Shown here: in pieces, positions 19,002 to 27,173 of the stretch
Layout: each line of letters starts with the position of its first letter
Numbering within the stretch: the first letter of the stretch is position 1
Assembly (NCBI RefSeq): GCF_014138625.1
Contig: NZ_JACJHY010000046.1
Location: forward strand, 1-38,319
Direction: 5' to 3'
Length of the DNA stretch: 38,319 nucleotides
DNA from: Aminobacter ciceronei
GTDB lineage: Bacteria; Pseudomonadota; Alphaproteobacteria; Rhizobiales; Rhizobiaceae
The notes under the pieces: model-generated
Told to the model about the DNA's origin: nothing
Database searches by the model: none
Seen by the model: only the letters and a program-made list of their open reading frames with translations
Program-made: the position numbers and the translations under genes

Positions 19002-19259
19002 CTATCCGCCTCGAACCAGATAATTGATCAGCCACAGAACGAGGCCGATGGTCAGGAGAAAACCGAGGATGCGGCCGATGCGCGTGCCGATGTGCTCGAT
19101 CGGATCGGCCTTGTCGACGTCGGCGGCGCCGAGATGATTGCGCATTTCGCTGGCCTTGCGCGCCACGAACGACGCGCCGCCAGGGTCGCTCTCGCGTGCT
19201 ATGCGGTCGAGAATGCGGCGCGATTCCTTCTCGCCGTCGCTGTCTCTCGGTGACGCCAT
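19002..19259 (-). CDS. Small one-helix membrane protein (paralogue 1)
   Basis: An 85-residue protein. Residues 12-34 (ESRRILDRIARESDPGGASF and the following VAR) repeat the motif of its downstream paralogue. A charged linker and a C-terminal helix (IGRILGFLLTIGLVLWLINYL) suggest a tail-anchored topology with the motif in the cytoplasm. AGGAG lies 9 nt before the ATG at 19259. It is the first gene of the unit that continues through its paralogue, pdxY and DUF429. The function is unknown; the amphipathic basic segment could bind a partner or lipid surface. Confidence 0.8.
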   Translation of the reverse strand: MASPRDSDGEKESRRILDRIARESDPGGASFVARKASEMRNHLGAADVDKADPIEHIGTRIGRILGFLLTIGLVLWLINYLVRGG

Positions 19260-19360
19260 CGTCAAAAACTCCTGGCATCATCGCCAAATCGAACGCCGGT
19301 TTTCTCCGGGCGCGTTTGTGATAATGCTGTCGGATCAGTTGCTTTGTCGAGGACAAACAG

Positions 19361-19996
19361 ATGCGCATGCAAGCTTCGCCGGCACTTCCTGCTTTCCGTC
19401 TGCTTCCGGCTTTCGTTGTTCTGGCGATCGTCATGCCGTTGCTGTCGGCCTGTGGCTACAACACCATCCCGACCCAGGAAGAGCAGGCGAAGGCGGCATG
19501 GAGCGAAGTGCTGAACCAGTACCAGCGCCGCGCCGACCTCATCCCCAACCTGGTCGAGACGGTGAAGGGTTATGCCTCGCATGAGAAGGACACGCTCGAA
19601 GGCGTCGTCGAGGCCCGGGCCAAGGCAACCCAGGTGACGGTGACGCCGGAAACGCTGACCGACCCCAACGCCTTCAAGGCTTTCCAGGACAACCAGGCCG
19701 GCCTGACCAGCGCGCTGTCACGCCTGCTCGCGGTTGTCGAGAACTACCCCGACCTCAAGGCCAACCAGAACTTCCTCGCTTTGCAGGCCCAGCTCGAAGG
19801 CACCGAAAACCGCATCGCCGTCGCCCGCCGCGACTACATCGAGACCGTTCGCATCTACAACACCTCGCTCAAGACCTTCCCCGCCATGATCTGGAACACG
19901 CTCTGGTTCCGCAACCAGCCGTTCCAGAACTTCACCGTCGCCGAAGATAAGCTCGAGGCGCCCAAGGTGAATTTCGGCACCGGCCAGGGCGGGTAA
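19361..19996 (+). CDS. lemA: LemA-family lipoprotein
   Basis: 211 residues. The N-terminal signal ends in the lipobox LLSAC (cysteine near residue 31), so it is probably a membrane-anchored lipoprotein. The LemA coiled helical core follows: QYQRRADLIPNLVETVKGYASHEK (about 55-78), then VVEARAKATQ, a RLLAVVENYPDLKANQNFLALQAQLEGTENRIAVARRDY segment and a final NFTVAEDKLEAPKVNFG. GAGGA precedes the ATG at 19361. LemA proteins usually stand, as here, next to TPM-domain genes. The molecular role is not settled, though membrane or envelope quality control has been suggested for TPM partners. Confidence 0.92.
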   Translation: MRMQASPALPAFRLLPAFVVLAIVMPLLSACGYNTIPTQEEQAKAAWSEVLNQYQRRADLIPNLVETVKGYASHEKDTLEGVVEARAKATQVTVTPETLTDPNAFKAFQDNQAGLTSALSRLLAVVENYPDLKANQNFLALQAQLEGTENRIAVARRDYIETVRIYNTSLKTFPAMIWNTLWFRNQPFQNFTVAEDKLEAPKVNFGTGQGG

Positions 19997-20054
19997 TGAC
20001 GGCGTCACGCGCCCAATGAAGTGGCGGAAATGACCTTGAGCGCAGGCGCCTGCA

Positions 20055-20210
20055 CCCCCCCCTCTGGCCTGCCGGCCATCTCCCCCACAAGGGGGGAGAT
20101 CAGCTGGCCGCGCAGGCTGCGCTCATTGCACATATCGAACGTCCAGCATGCCGGCCGACGCTGCCAATCTCCCCCCTTGCTGGGAAGATGGCCGGCAGGC
20201 CAGAGGCGGG
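20055..20210. repeat. Inverted-repeat intergenic element (about 156 bp) before the TPM gene
   Basis: The left arm 20055-20086 and the right arm 20182-20210 are near-perfect inverted repeats of about 29 bp (core tctggcctgccggccatct). Inside, each arm continues into its own small hairpin (atctccccc-acaa-ggggggagat at 20078-20100, and a looser one at 20168-20189). The symmetry suggests a miniature mobile or palindromic repeat element. Its right end carries agaggcgg and the first base of the GTG that I take as the start of the next gene. Confidence 0.7.
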
Positions 20211-21037
20211 TGCACAAGCACGTCCCTGCCCTTCTCGCATTGCTTCTGCTGTTGTTTGCGGCTCCCGTCCTCGCCGCCGAACTGCCCATCCTCACCGGCC
20301 GTGTCGTCGACGACGCCGGCATCATCGACGCCGCCACCGAAGCCGAGCTGGTCCAGAAACTCGCGGCCTTCGAGCAGAAATCCTCCGACCAGATCGTCGT
20401 CGCCACCATCCCCAGCCTCGACGGCGAGGAGATCGAGCCCTATGCCAACCGCCTGTTCCGCGCCTGGAAGCTCGGCCAGGCCGGCGAGGACAATGGCGTG
20501 CTGCTGATCGTGGCGCCCAACGACCGGCGCATGCGCATCGAAGTGGGTTACGGCCTGGAAGGTGTGCTCACCGACCTGCACACCAAGCTGATCATCGAGA
20601 ACACCATGGTGCCGGCCTTCCGCGCCGGCGATTTTTCGGGCGGCATTTCCAAGGCGGTCGACGACATCGTCATGGTCGTCGAGGGCGATGGCGCCGAACT
20701 CGAGGCACGCGCCAAGCGCAATGAGCAGACCGGCGTTGCCGGCTGGAGCGAAGACGACATCATCTTTTTCGTCTTCATAGCGCTTTGGGCGACTCTTTTC
20801 TTTGGCGGCATGGCCATGGCCATCCTGCCGCGCATGTATGGCCGCAGGCTCGGACCCGGCCGCTACGAGTGGCTCGGCATGACCTTCAATTACAACCAGC
20901 GCTCCGGCTCGTCGTCATCAGGCGGCGGCTGGTCCTCGGGTAGCGGCGGCGGAGGCTGGTCGTCGGGCGGCGGTGGCGGCGGATTTTCCGGCGGGGGCGG
21001 GTCCTCCGGCGGCGGCGGTTCATCGGGGAGCTGGTAG
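20210..21037 (+). CDS. TPM-domain membrane protein with Gly/Ser-rich tail
   Basis: 275 residues from the GTG at 20210: a signal sequence (HVPALLALLLLLFAAPVLAAE), a periplasmic TPM domain (LTGRVVDDAGIIDAATEAEL through VGYGLEGVLTDLHTKLII; about residues 30-170), one hydrophobic helix (IIFFVFIALWATLFFGGMAMA) and a C-terminal tail very rich in Gly and Ser with W-S repeats. TPM proteins act in envelope or photosystem protein turnover in other organisms; the role here is unknown. The open frame extends to 20021, but that part lies in a repeat element, so the start is probably the GTG with AGAGG before it. It is followed 6 bp later by a second TPM gene. Confidence 0.88.
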   Translation: MHKHVPALLALLLLLFAAPVLAAELPILTGRVVDDAGIIDAATEAELVQKLAAFEQKSSDQIVVATIPSLDGEEIEPYANRLFRAWKLGQAGEDNGVLLIVAPNDRRMRIEVGYGLEGVLTDLHTKLIIENTMVPAFRAGDFSGGISKAVDDIVMVVEGDGAELEARAKRNEQTGVAGWSEDDIIFFVFIALWATLFFGGMAMAILPRMYGRRLGPGRYEWLGMTFNYNQRSGSSSSGGGWSSGSGGGGWSSGGGGGGFSGGGGSSGGGGSSGSW

Positions 21038-21043
21038 AACGAC

Positions 21044-21682
21044 ATGACCCAGACCACGCTCCCCCCCAGCGATCACGGACGCATCGCCGCGGCCATCCGC
21101 GCCGCCGAAGCCCAGACCTCGGGCGAGATCTACTGCGTCGTCGCCCACCGCAGCGATGGCTACTTCTTTGCCGCGGCCTTCGCCGTCATCACGGGCATCC
21201 TGCTGGTCAGCCTCGCCGCCGCCTTCGCGCTCGAACACTGGTGGGTCGCCGTCCGGCTGCCGCATTTCGTCATCGTTCAGCTGCTGGCGGCGGCGGCTGC
21301 CTGCGCGCTGTTGTGGTGGCTGCCTGGCCTGCGCATCCGGCTCATCCCGCGCGGCCTGCTCTACCGCGCCGCCCACGCCAACGCGCTCAGGCAGTTCTTT
21401 GCCCGCAACGTGCATCTCACCACCGCACGCACCGGCGTGCTGATCTTCGTGTCGCTGGCCGAACGTTATGTCGAGGTCGTCGCCGACGCCGGCATCCACG
21501 CCAAGGTTCCGCAGGATGCCTGGGACGGCATCGTCCGCGACCTCACCGCGGAAGCGCGTGCCAACCGTCTCGCCGACGGTTTCGTTGCGGCCATCGCCAC
21601 GGTCGGCACCCTGCTAGCCCGGCATTTCCCGGTGTCCTCAGCCGACGTCAACGAACTCGACGACCACCTCGTCGAGATCTGA
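21044..21682 (+). CDS. TPM-domain membrane protein (second copy)
   Basis: 212 residues. After a short cytoplasmic start (HGRIAAAIRAAEAQTSGEIYCVV) come two hydrophobic helices (FFAAAFAVITGILLVSLAAAFAL and FVIVQLLAAAAACALLWWL), then a TPM-like region with NALRQFFARNVHLTTARTGVLIFVSLAERYVEVVADAGI, the F-x-x-x-x-x-x-x-T-x-x-x-x-G-V-L-I-x-x-S core. It lies 6 bp after the first TPM gene, and with lemA forms a conserved three-gene cluster. The function is not known; cooperation in envelope maintenance is inferred from co-occurrence. Confidence 0.88.
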   Translation: MTQTTLPPSDHGRIAAAIRAAEAQTSGEIYCVVAHRSDGYFFAAAFAVITGILLVSLAAAFALEHWWVAVRLPHFVIVQLLAAAAACALLWWLPGLRIRLIPRGLLYRAAHANALRQFFARNVHLTTARTGVLIFVSLAERYVEVVADAGIHAKVPQDAWDGIVRDLTAEARANRLADGFVAAIATVGTLLARHFPVSSADVNELDDHLVEI

Positions 21683-21811
21683 CCGCATAGCCCTGGTGAG
21701 TCCATTTGGACACACCTGCACCTGATCCTCGATCCGGATCATATGAAACGCCATTCCGGCTGCGTGCGGACTCTTTGCAACTGTCGCGGCGCGGTTTATG
21801 GTTAAGAAACT

Positions 21812-22318
21812 ATGAACACGCTGACGATCGACATCAGGAAAGCCGAGCCCCGCGACGCGGATGCCATCGCCGAGGTGCATCACGAGGCCTGGCGCGGCGC
21901 CTATTCAGGCATCATCCCGCATCGTGCGCTGACCACCATGATCAACCGCCGCGGCGGCGAATGGTGGGCCAACGCCATCCGCCGCGCCGCAACCGTTCTG
22001 GTGATCGAGATCGGCGGCAAGATTGCCGGTTATGCCACGCTCGGCCGCAACCGCGCCCGTGAACTCAAGCAGCAGGGCGAGATCTACGAACTCTACCTCC
22101 GCCCCGAATGCCAGGGCATCGGCCTCGGCAGCCGCCTTTTCGCCGCCGCCCGCCAGCGCCTCGCCGACCACGGCCTCAAGGGCATGGTGGTCTGGGCGCT
22201 CGAGGAGAACGACAACGCGCTCGCCTTCTATTCCGGTGCCGGCGGCCGCGACATCGCCGAGGGCGTCGAGGTTTTCGACCACAAGGCGCTGAAGAAGGTC
22301 GCTTTCGTCTGGGAGTGA
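21812..22318 (+). CDS. GNAT-family N-acetyltransferase
   Basis: 168 residues. The fold markers are IRKAEPRDADAIAEVHHEAWRGAYSGIIP (first strand and helices, including the W-x-x-A-Y-x-G-I-I-P often seen in GNAT enzymes), YELYLRPECQGIGLGSRLF (the acetyl-CoA binding Q-x-x-G-x-G, about residues 92-110) and a late WALEENDNALAFYSGAGG. The acceptor substrate is unknown. The ribosome binding site is weak (TTAAGAAAC before the ATG). It is a single-gene unit between the TPM cluster and ppa. Confidence 0.9.
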   Translation: MNTLTIDIRKAEPRDADAIAEVHHEAWRGAYSGIIPHRALTTMINRRGGEWWANAIRRAATVLVIEIGGKIAGYATLGRNRARELKQQGEIYELYLRPECQGIGLGSRLFAAARQRLADHGLKGMVVWALEENDNALAFYSGAGGRDIAEGVEVFDHKALKKVAFVWE

Positions 22319-22422
22319 TCCGGAAAGCAAGCCTTTCGTCGCAGTCTCCTGACATCAATATTGCATTGCACACGCGGCCCAAGGCGTTTATCGGGAGGCA
22401 CCTTTAATTCTGGAGCTTCCCC

Positions 22423-22959
22423 ATGCGCATCGATGCGATTTCGATCGGCAAGAATCCGCCTGAAGACGTCAACGTGATCGTCGAAGTGCCTGTCGGCGGC
22501 CAGCCGATCAAGTACGAGATGGACAAGGAAGCCGGCACGCTCGTCGTCGACCGCTTCCTCTACACCCCGATGCACTATCCGGGTAACTACGGCTTCGTGC
22601 CGCACACCCTTTCCGGCGACGGCGACCCGATCGACGTGCTGGTCTGCAACACCCGCCAGCTCATTCCCGGCTGCGTCATCAACGTGCGCCCGATCGGCGT
22701 GCTGGTCATGGAAGACAATGCCGGCCAGGACGAAAAGGTTATCGCCGTTCCGTCGCCCAAGCTGACCCGCCGCTACGAGAACGTCTTCAACCACACCGAC
22801 CTGCCCGAGATCACGCTGCAGCAGATCGAGCACTTCTTCGGCCATTACAAGGATCTCGAGCCCGGCAAGTGGGTCAAGATCGGCGGCTGGCACGATGCGG
22901 CCTACGCCAAGAAGATGATCGTCGAGGCGATCGAACGCGCCAAGGCGCTGAAGGCCTGA
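22423..22959 (+). CDS. ppa: Inorganic pyrophosphatase
   Basis: Hydrolyses pyrophosphate in the cytoplasm, pulling biosynthetic reactions forward. 178 residues, normal for family I enzymes of proteobacteria. The signature region DGDPIDVLV (about residues 66-74) holds the three metal-binding aspartates. Also visible are the substrate-binding K in [34 protein letters not shown] and K in [15 protein letters not shown] good GAGCTTCCCC stretch precedes the ATG. A hairpin follows the stop. Confidence 0.97.
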   Translation: MRIDAISIGKNPPEDVNVIVEVPVGGQPIKYEMDKEAGTLVVDRFLYTPMHYPGNYGFVPHTLSGDGDPIDVLVCNTRQLIPGCVINVRPIGVLVMEDNAGQDEKVIAVPSPKLTRRYENVFNHTDLPEITLQQIEHFFGHYKDLEPGKWVKIGGWHDAAYAKKMIVEAIERAKALKA

Positions 22960-22988
22960 GGCTTCTGTTTCAAGGTCAGTGAATACCG

Positions 22989-23016
22989 GGCGCGGTTCGG
23001 CAGTGCCGGCCGCGCC
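22989..23016 (+). terminator. Probable terminator of ppa
   Basis: ggcgcgg(tt)cggc and gccggccgcgcc pair with one bulge around a 3-nt loop, 30 bp after the ppa stop and directly at the end of the converging gene. Only a weak T-rich stretch (ttctttgtctt) follows. Confidence 0.5.
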
Positions 23017-23625
23017 TCAATTCTTTGTCTTGCCTTCAGAATAGAACACCGGCATCGGATCGCCGACGAGCACCCTCTCGTCCGAGCCGCAGGCAAAATC
23101 GCGAGCCTGTTCGTCGGCGATCTTGCGCGCCAGCTCATTGGCCTTGGGTTCACCGGTCGCCAACACCAGCCCAACGACGCAGCCATCGGCCTTGCCCGGC
23201 TGCCCGACCTTCGCCACCACCAGCACCTCGATTTCCTTGTCGCCCTCGGCAGGTTCCGCCTGGACGTACCAGCGGCGGATGGTGGCGAACGGGACCACCT
23301 TGCCGTCATGGCTCGAAATGCGCCACTCGGCCTTGCCGGCACTTCTGTTGAACGTCTCGAAGCTCTGCCACGGGATGTCGACGAAATCGGCGGGCGGGAA
23401 ACCGTAGAACACCGATTCCCTGAGATCGGCTGAAAACATCAGCACCGGATAGCCGCGATATCCCGGACAAACCATGTTGGCATAGTCGCCGTCATCTGCG
23501 CCGGCCTTGTCGAAGAGCACGCAGTCCGCCTCGGTGTTGGTCTCGACATAGGCGCTCGAGATCTCTTCCGCCACGGCCTGGTGCAACGGCATGGCAAGGG
23601 CCAAGGCAAATACAAGCTTCCGCAT
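23017..23625 (-). CDS. Secreted protein of unknown function
   Basis: 202 residues with a signal sequence (RKLVFALALAMPLHQAVAEE). The mature protein has three cysteines beyond the signal (in EADCVLF, MVCPGYRG and DGCVVGL) and one near the end (DFACGSDE), enough for two disulfides, consistent with a periplasmic location. Motifs such as YRGYPVLMFSADLRESVFYGFPP recur in rhizobial hypothetical proteins, but I cannot name a family. GGAGGGGAG lies at good spacing before the ATG at 23625. It is convergent to ppa. Confidence 0.75.
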   Translation of the reverse strand: MRKLVFALALAMPLHQAVAEEISSAYVETNTEADCVLFDKAGADDGDYANMVCPGYRGYPVLMFSADLRESVFYGFPPADFVDIPWQSFETFNRSAGKAEWRISSHDGKVVPFATIRRWYVQAEPAEGDKEIEVLVVAKVGQPGKADGCVVGLVLATGEPKANELARKIADEQARDFACGSDERVLVGDPMPVFYSEGKTKN

Positions 23626-23720
23626 TCCGCGCTCCCCTCCGAACCTGCGATGCCCGCAACATCCTGCGCGCATGCAACCGGAGTATGTCGCGCCCGAGCC
23701 ACGTTATCCAGAGCGCGGGC

Positions 23721-24038
23721 TCAGCGCCTGGCGAGCTCCATCATGAGCTTGGCCAGTTCGCCTGTGTTGCCTGCCACGCGAATGGTCTTCAGTCGCGAGG
23801 TTGCGCCGGCGACCACTTTTATGGAGTTTCTCGGAATGCCCAACTCGGCTGCGAGCAGCTTCTCAAGCGCTGCGTTGGCCTTGCCTTTTTCTGGCACGGC
23901 GCGCACCCGCGCCGCGAGATGGCAGCGTTCGTCGGCCGCCTGCTCAACACCTTCGACAGCATCCTTCGAGGAACGCGGCGTCAGCCTGACATAAAGCTCG
24001 ACGCCGTCATCACGCTCCTTGAAGAAGCTGGCCACCAC
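23721..24038 (-). CDS. DUF167/YggU-family protein
   Basis: About 105 residues. The DUF167 pattern is complete: LYVRLTPRSSKDAVEG, VRAVPEKGKANAALEKLLAAELGIPRNSIKVVAGATSRLKTI, where P-x-x-G-K-A-N-x-A and the G-x-x-S-R-x-K are the family hallmarks. The function is unknown; small structures exist for members such as E. coli YggU. Start codons TTG (24041), GTG (24038) and GTG (24035) run in series; there is no ATG and no strong ribosome binding site, so translation is probably coupled to yggT, whose stop is a few bases upstream. Confidence 0.85.
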   Translation of the reverse strand: MVASFFKERDDGVELYVRLTPRSSKDAVEGVEQAADERCHLAARVRAVPEKGKANAALEKLLAAELGIPRNSIKVVAGATSRLKTIRVAGNTGELAKLMMELARR

Positions 24039-24044
24039 CAAAGG

Positions 24045-24335
24045 TCAGATGACGAGCGGAGCCACCGTGGTGAGGATGAACTGCCTGACGAAGAACAGCG
24101 CAAGCAGAAGCACGATCGGCGAAATGTCGATGCCGCCAAGGTCTGGCATCAGGCGACGGATCGGCCGTAGCGCCGGCTCGGTCAGCCGGAACAGCATATT
24201 GCCGATGGTGCCGACCACCTGGTTGCGCGGGTTGACCACGTTGAAAGCATAGAGCCAGGAGAAGATCGCCGAGGCGATGATGATCCACCAGTAGAGGTCG
24301 AGGGCCAGAACGATGGTCTGAATGAGGGCGAGCAT
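24045..24335 (-). CDS. YggT-family membrane protein
   Basis: 96 residues with two hydrophobic regions ([26 protein letters not shown] and [21 protein letters not shown]) and the family loop [33 protein letters not shown] between them. YggT proteins are small integral membrane proteins linked to cell-envelope or division gene clusters and, in E. coli, to osmotic tolerance. The ATG at 24335 has GGAGATC before it; the frame is open to 24374 without support. DUF167 follows it almost without gap, the usual partnership. Confidence 0.88.
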   Translation of the reverse strand: MLALIQTIVLALDLYWWIIIASAIFSWLYAFNVVNPRNQVVGTIGNMLFRLTEPALRPIRRLMPDLGGIDISPIVLLLALFFVRQFILTTVAPLVI

Positions 24336-24465
24336 GCCGATCTCCAATGAATTGCCGACATTTAGCCATTGCACGCCTGAGCGGCAAGTCCCGCCTGACA
24401 GACCGTGCGTTCCGCGACTGCCGCACCTGCCGGAATGTGATTTCGCCCCTACGTCAACTGCTCGC

Positions 24466-24494
24466 TTGACAGACGGCTTCGAGCGCCAATAAAT
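24466..24494 (+). promoter_or_regulatory. Sigma-70-type promoter of tRNA-Ala
   Basis: TTGACA (24466-24471) and ATAAAT (24489-24494) are spaced by exactly 17 bp, and the tRNA starts 17 bp further on. The consensus -35 box and ideal spacing make this the best promoter visible in the window. Confidence 0.8.
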
Positions 24495-24511
24495 GCGGCC
24501 ATCCGCTGGAC

Positions 24512-24587
<76 letters not shown>

Positions 24588-24767
24588 GCGGAATATTGGC
24601 AAACCACCACTTCTCCCCTCGCTCAGAATTACCTCGACTTTTCCGTGGCTTAGCGCAGAGAGAGACCCAAGGGCTGGTCTCACCGGGCCCTGAGACCGGC
24701 AATTCTGGGGCAATTGCGGGCGCCGTCTCTGTGGCCGTTTTCCGTGACCAATTCGCCGGACAAATGA

Positions 24768-24798
24768 TTATGCCTGCATCCCAAGGATGCAGGCATAA
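24768..24798. other. Perfect 14-bp inverted repeat downstream of the recombinase
   Basis: ttatgcctgcatcc and its exact complement flank a 3-nt loop, 30 bp after the recombinase stop on the minus strand. No T run follows on either strand, so it is either a weak terminator or a protein-binding palindrome. In the 240-bp gap between tRNA and recombinase nothing else stands out. Confidence 0.6.
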
Positions 24799-24827
24799 CT
24801 GTGAGCTTGAACAGCGTGTTGCTGGAG

Positions 24828-26613
24828 TTAGCTGCGAAGCTGAGCGGCCTGCGCTGACCAATCCATCGATAGATCCAGCCGCGCCAAAATACGTGCGGAC
24901 AGCTCGACGGGTTGCAAGCCCGTCAAGATCTCATTGGTAAGCTGCGGCGAGAGGAATGCCAGCGGTAATAGGCGACTAATCTCGGCCGGATGCACGTCGA
25001 AGTGATCGGCGATTTCGACGAGCGTGATTCCGGCTCGCTCGGTGAGCATTGCAAGGTAGAGTTGGGCCTTGGCAATGAGGGCTACAAGCGGCGCGGCCGG
25101 TTGCCGCGCTGGAGCATTTTCGGGATCCAGGATGAGTCGCGCTTCAATACCGCGTCGCTTGAATACGATCGGAACGACGATGGTTTCTATGGTAACGGTA
25201 CTGGGATCTGTCGCGCTGGCCTCAACCAATTCAGTTTGAACGCTGACGTCGATCAGCATTCGGATCAAGGCAGCACGGTCGATGTCAAAGCAGATCTCCG
25301 TTGCAGAGAGTGTGATCCGTTTGAACAACATCTGCAGAATGGCCTTTGCCTGGACATTCGTTTGGCAGGACGCCAAGCGGTCGGCTATCTGTGATGCGCC
25401 GCTCAAGCCTGAAAGAACCATGTCTGGCGCGATATCAGCAGCAATCCACTCCGAGAGCTTGATCTGATCAGACAGTAGCCTCCTTGCGAAGGAGCGGACG
25501 ACGTTTTCCAGCTCCGAAGCCGAAACGCGCCAGCCGCCCTCATCACGACGATCCTTCGGCAGGAGTCGGCTCGAGATGTAGTAGCGATAGCGCTTGCCAC
25601 GATTGGTCGCATGGGTTGGCCGCAGCCGGTCTCCAGTTTCGTCAAAGACAATCCCTGACAGCAAATGCGTATCGGGATGAACGGACGAACCCTTGGCGCG
25701 GACGGCCCCCCCGCGCCATCAGTTCTTGGACCTTGTTGAACAACTCATTGTCGACGATGGGTTGGTGTTCACCGTCGTAGATGTTGCCGAGATGGCGCAG
25801 CTTGCCAATGTAGAGCGGATTGGCCAGCATCTTGTAGACCATGCCTGCATGCATCCGGCGGGTGAAAGGATAGGCACCGACCACGTTGGGCGTTTGGCCG
25901 ATGCTGATTGCCTGCCGGTTTACCTCCGCTACAAGCGCCGGCACTGACCGAAGTTGCACATAGCGTTCGAACAAGCCGCGCACGAAACCGGCTTCCGGCT
26001 CCTTGATCACCAACTTCCTCTGCAGCACCGTATAGCCCAGCGGCACAGTACCTCCCATCCACATGCCCTTTTTCTTGGAGGCGGCGATCTTGTCACGGAT
26101 GCGCTCGGCAGTGACCTCGCGTTCGAACTGGGCAAAGGATAAGAGCACATTAAGCGTGAGCCTGCCCATGGAGGTGGTCGTGTTGAACTGCTGGGTGACG
26201 GAGACGAACGAGACACTGCTGTCGTCGAAGATTTCGACGATGCGCGAGAAATCCATCAGAGAGCGGGTCAGTCGGTCGATCTTGTAGACCACCACGACAT
26301 CTATCTTGCGATCGCGGATATCCTGGAGCAGCCGCTGCAATGCCGGTCGTTCCATCGTACCGCCCGAGATGCCACCATCATCATATCGGTCAGCGACCAG
26401 TTTCCAGCCAAGCCCAACTTGCGAGGCGATGAAAGCGGCACATGCTTCACGTTGAGCATCGAGTGAGTTGAACTCCTGATCGAGACCTTCCTCACTCGAT
26501 TTGCGGGTGTAGATCGCACAGCGCAGCTTCGACATACCCAGCCTGGCTTCATCCGATGGCTGCCGGGTGCTGCCATTTCCGTAACTGTGTGACCGTCTTG
26601 AAGCCGCACTCAT
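24828..26613 (-). pseudogene. Large serine recombinase, frameshifted
   Basis: Site-specific DNA recombinase of the resolvase/invertase superfamily with recombinase and zinc-ribbon-like C-terminal parts. The N-terminal catalytic domain has AIYTRKSSEEG with the nucleophilic serine near residue 39, DRYDDGGISGGTMERPALQRLL and YKIDRLTRSLMDF. The recombinase domain follows (KGMWMGGTVPLGY, HAGMVYKMLANPLYIGKLRH). After ELMARGG the frame is lost; the remaining part continues in another frame from LLSGIVFDETGDRLRPTHA to 24828. Removing one C from the C7 run at 25706-25712 restores one 594-residue reading frame. The break could be natural, a phase-variable tract or an assembly error. The gene lies next to tRNA-Ala and probably moved this island. 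Confidence 0.88.
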
Positions 26614-26617
26614 CGTG

Positions 26618-27169
26618 TCACCAGTCCGAAAAACTTGGTCCCGACCAGTGGGTTCCAGTGATCTTGCGGGTAATTGCGGTCAGCGAGGAGTAGAGCTTAC
26701 CCTCGAAGACATAACCACCTTCGATCACGTCGACGACATGTGTTCGGCCGTTCCAGTCGCGTATCAACCTTGCGCCCGGCTGTGCATCGCGGCGCTTCGG
26801 TTTCGATAAGCTTCCACTGCCCGTTTTGGCTCCAGCCGCCGCCAACGGCTGTTCACGGCGACTTGTGCTGGCAAGAGGCACGGTAGCTTGGGTACCATCA
26901 GTTTTCTGGGCGAGCTGATTGGCGCGGCGATCGGCCAAGGTCTTACTAACGTCCGCCATGGCGAACTTGAGGCGGCGCCGCGTCTCGGCGGAGTAGCTGC
27001 CGAGACGTTTGGCCTGGAGATGCCAGGCGGCCGACCGGATCAGGAGCTCGCGGCGCACACTGGTCGGGGGCAAGGAGCCATACTGCTTTTGCCAACGAGC
27101 GCTAAGTTCGTCCCGCGAGAGGGTTTCCAGTTCCGCAAGCTCCTGCTCCAAGTTGCCATCCGCTCTCAT
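26618..27169 (-). CDS. DUF2924-domain protein
   Basis: 183 residues. The N-terminal part (LEQELAELETLSRDELSARWQKQYG, then SVRRELLIRSAAWHLQAKRLGS) and the C-terminal RLIRDWNGRTHVVDVIEGGYVFEGKLYSSLTAITRKITGTHWSGP are the DUF2924 pattern, with a low-complexity middle. Genes of this family regularly stand just before large serine recombinases in alphaproteobacterial islands, as here (4 bp gap), so it probably helps recombination, but no function is proven. The ATG at 27169 lies 4 bp after the DUF3489 stop, which I prefer to the overlapping ATG at 27196. Confidence 0.87.
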   Translation of the reverse strand: MRADGNLEQELAELETLSRDELSARWQKQYGSLPPTSVRRELLIRSAAWHLQAKRLGSYSAETRRRLKFAMADVSKTLADRRANQLAQKTDGTQATVPLASTSRREQPLAAAGAKTGSGSLSKPKRRDAQPGARLIRDWNGRTHVVDVIEGGYVFEGKLYSSLTAITRKITGTHWSGPSFSDW

Positions 27170-27173
27170 GGCG

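Noticed and set aside
20021-20209. N-terminal extension of the first TPM protein from an ATG at 20021
   Set aside because: The extension is encoded by the palindromic repeat element and precedes the signal sequence; it would hide the signal peptide.
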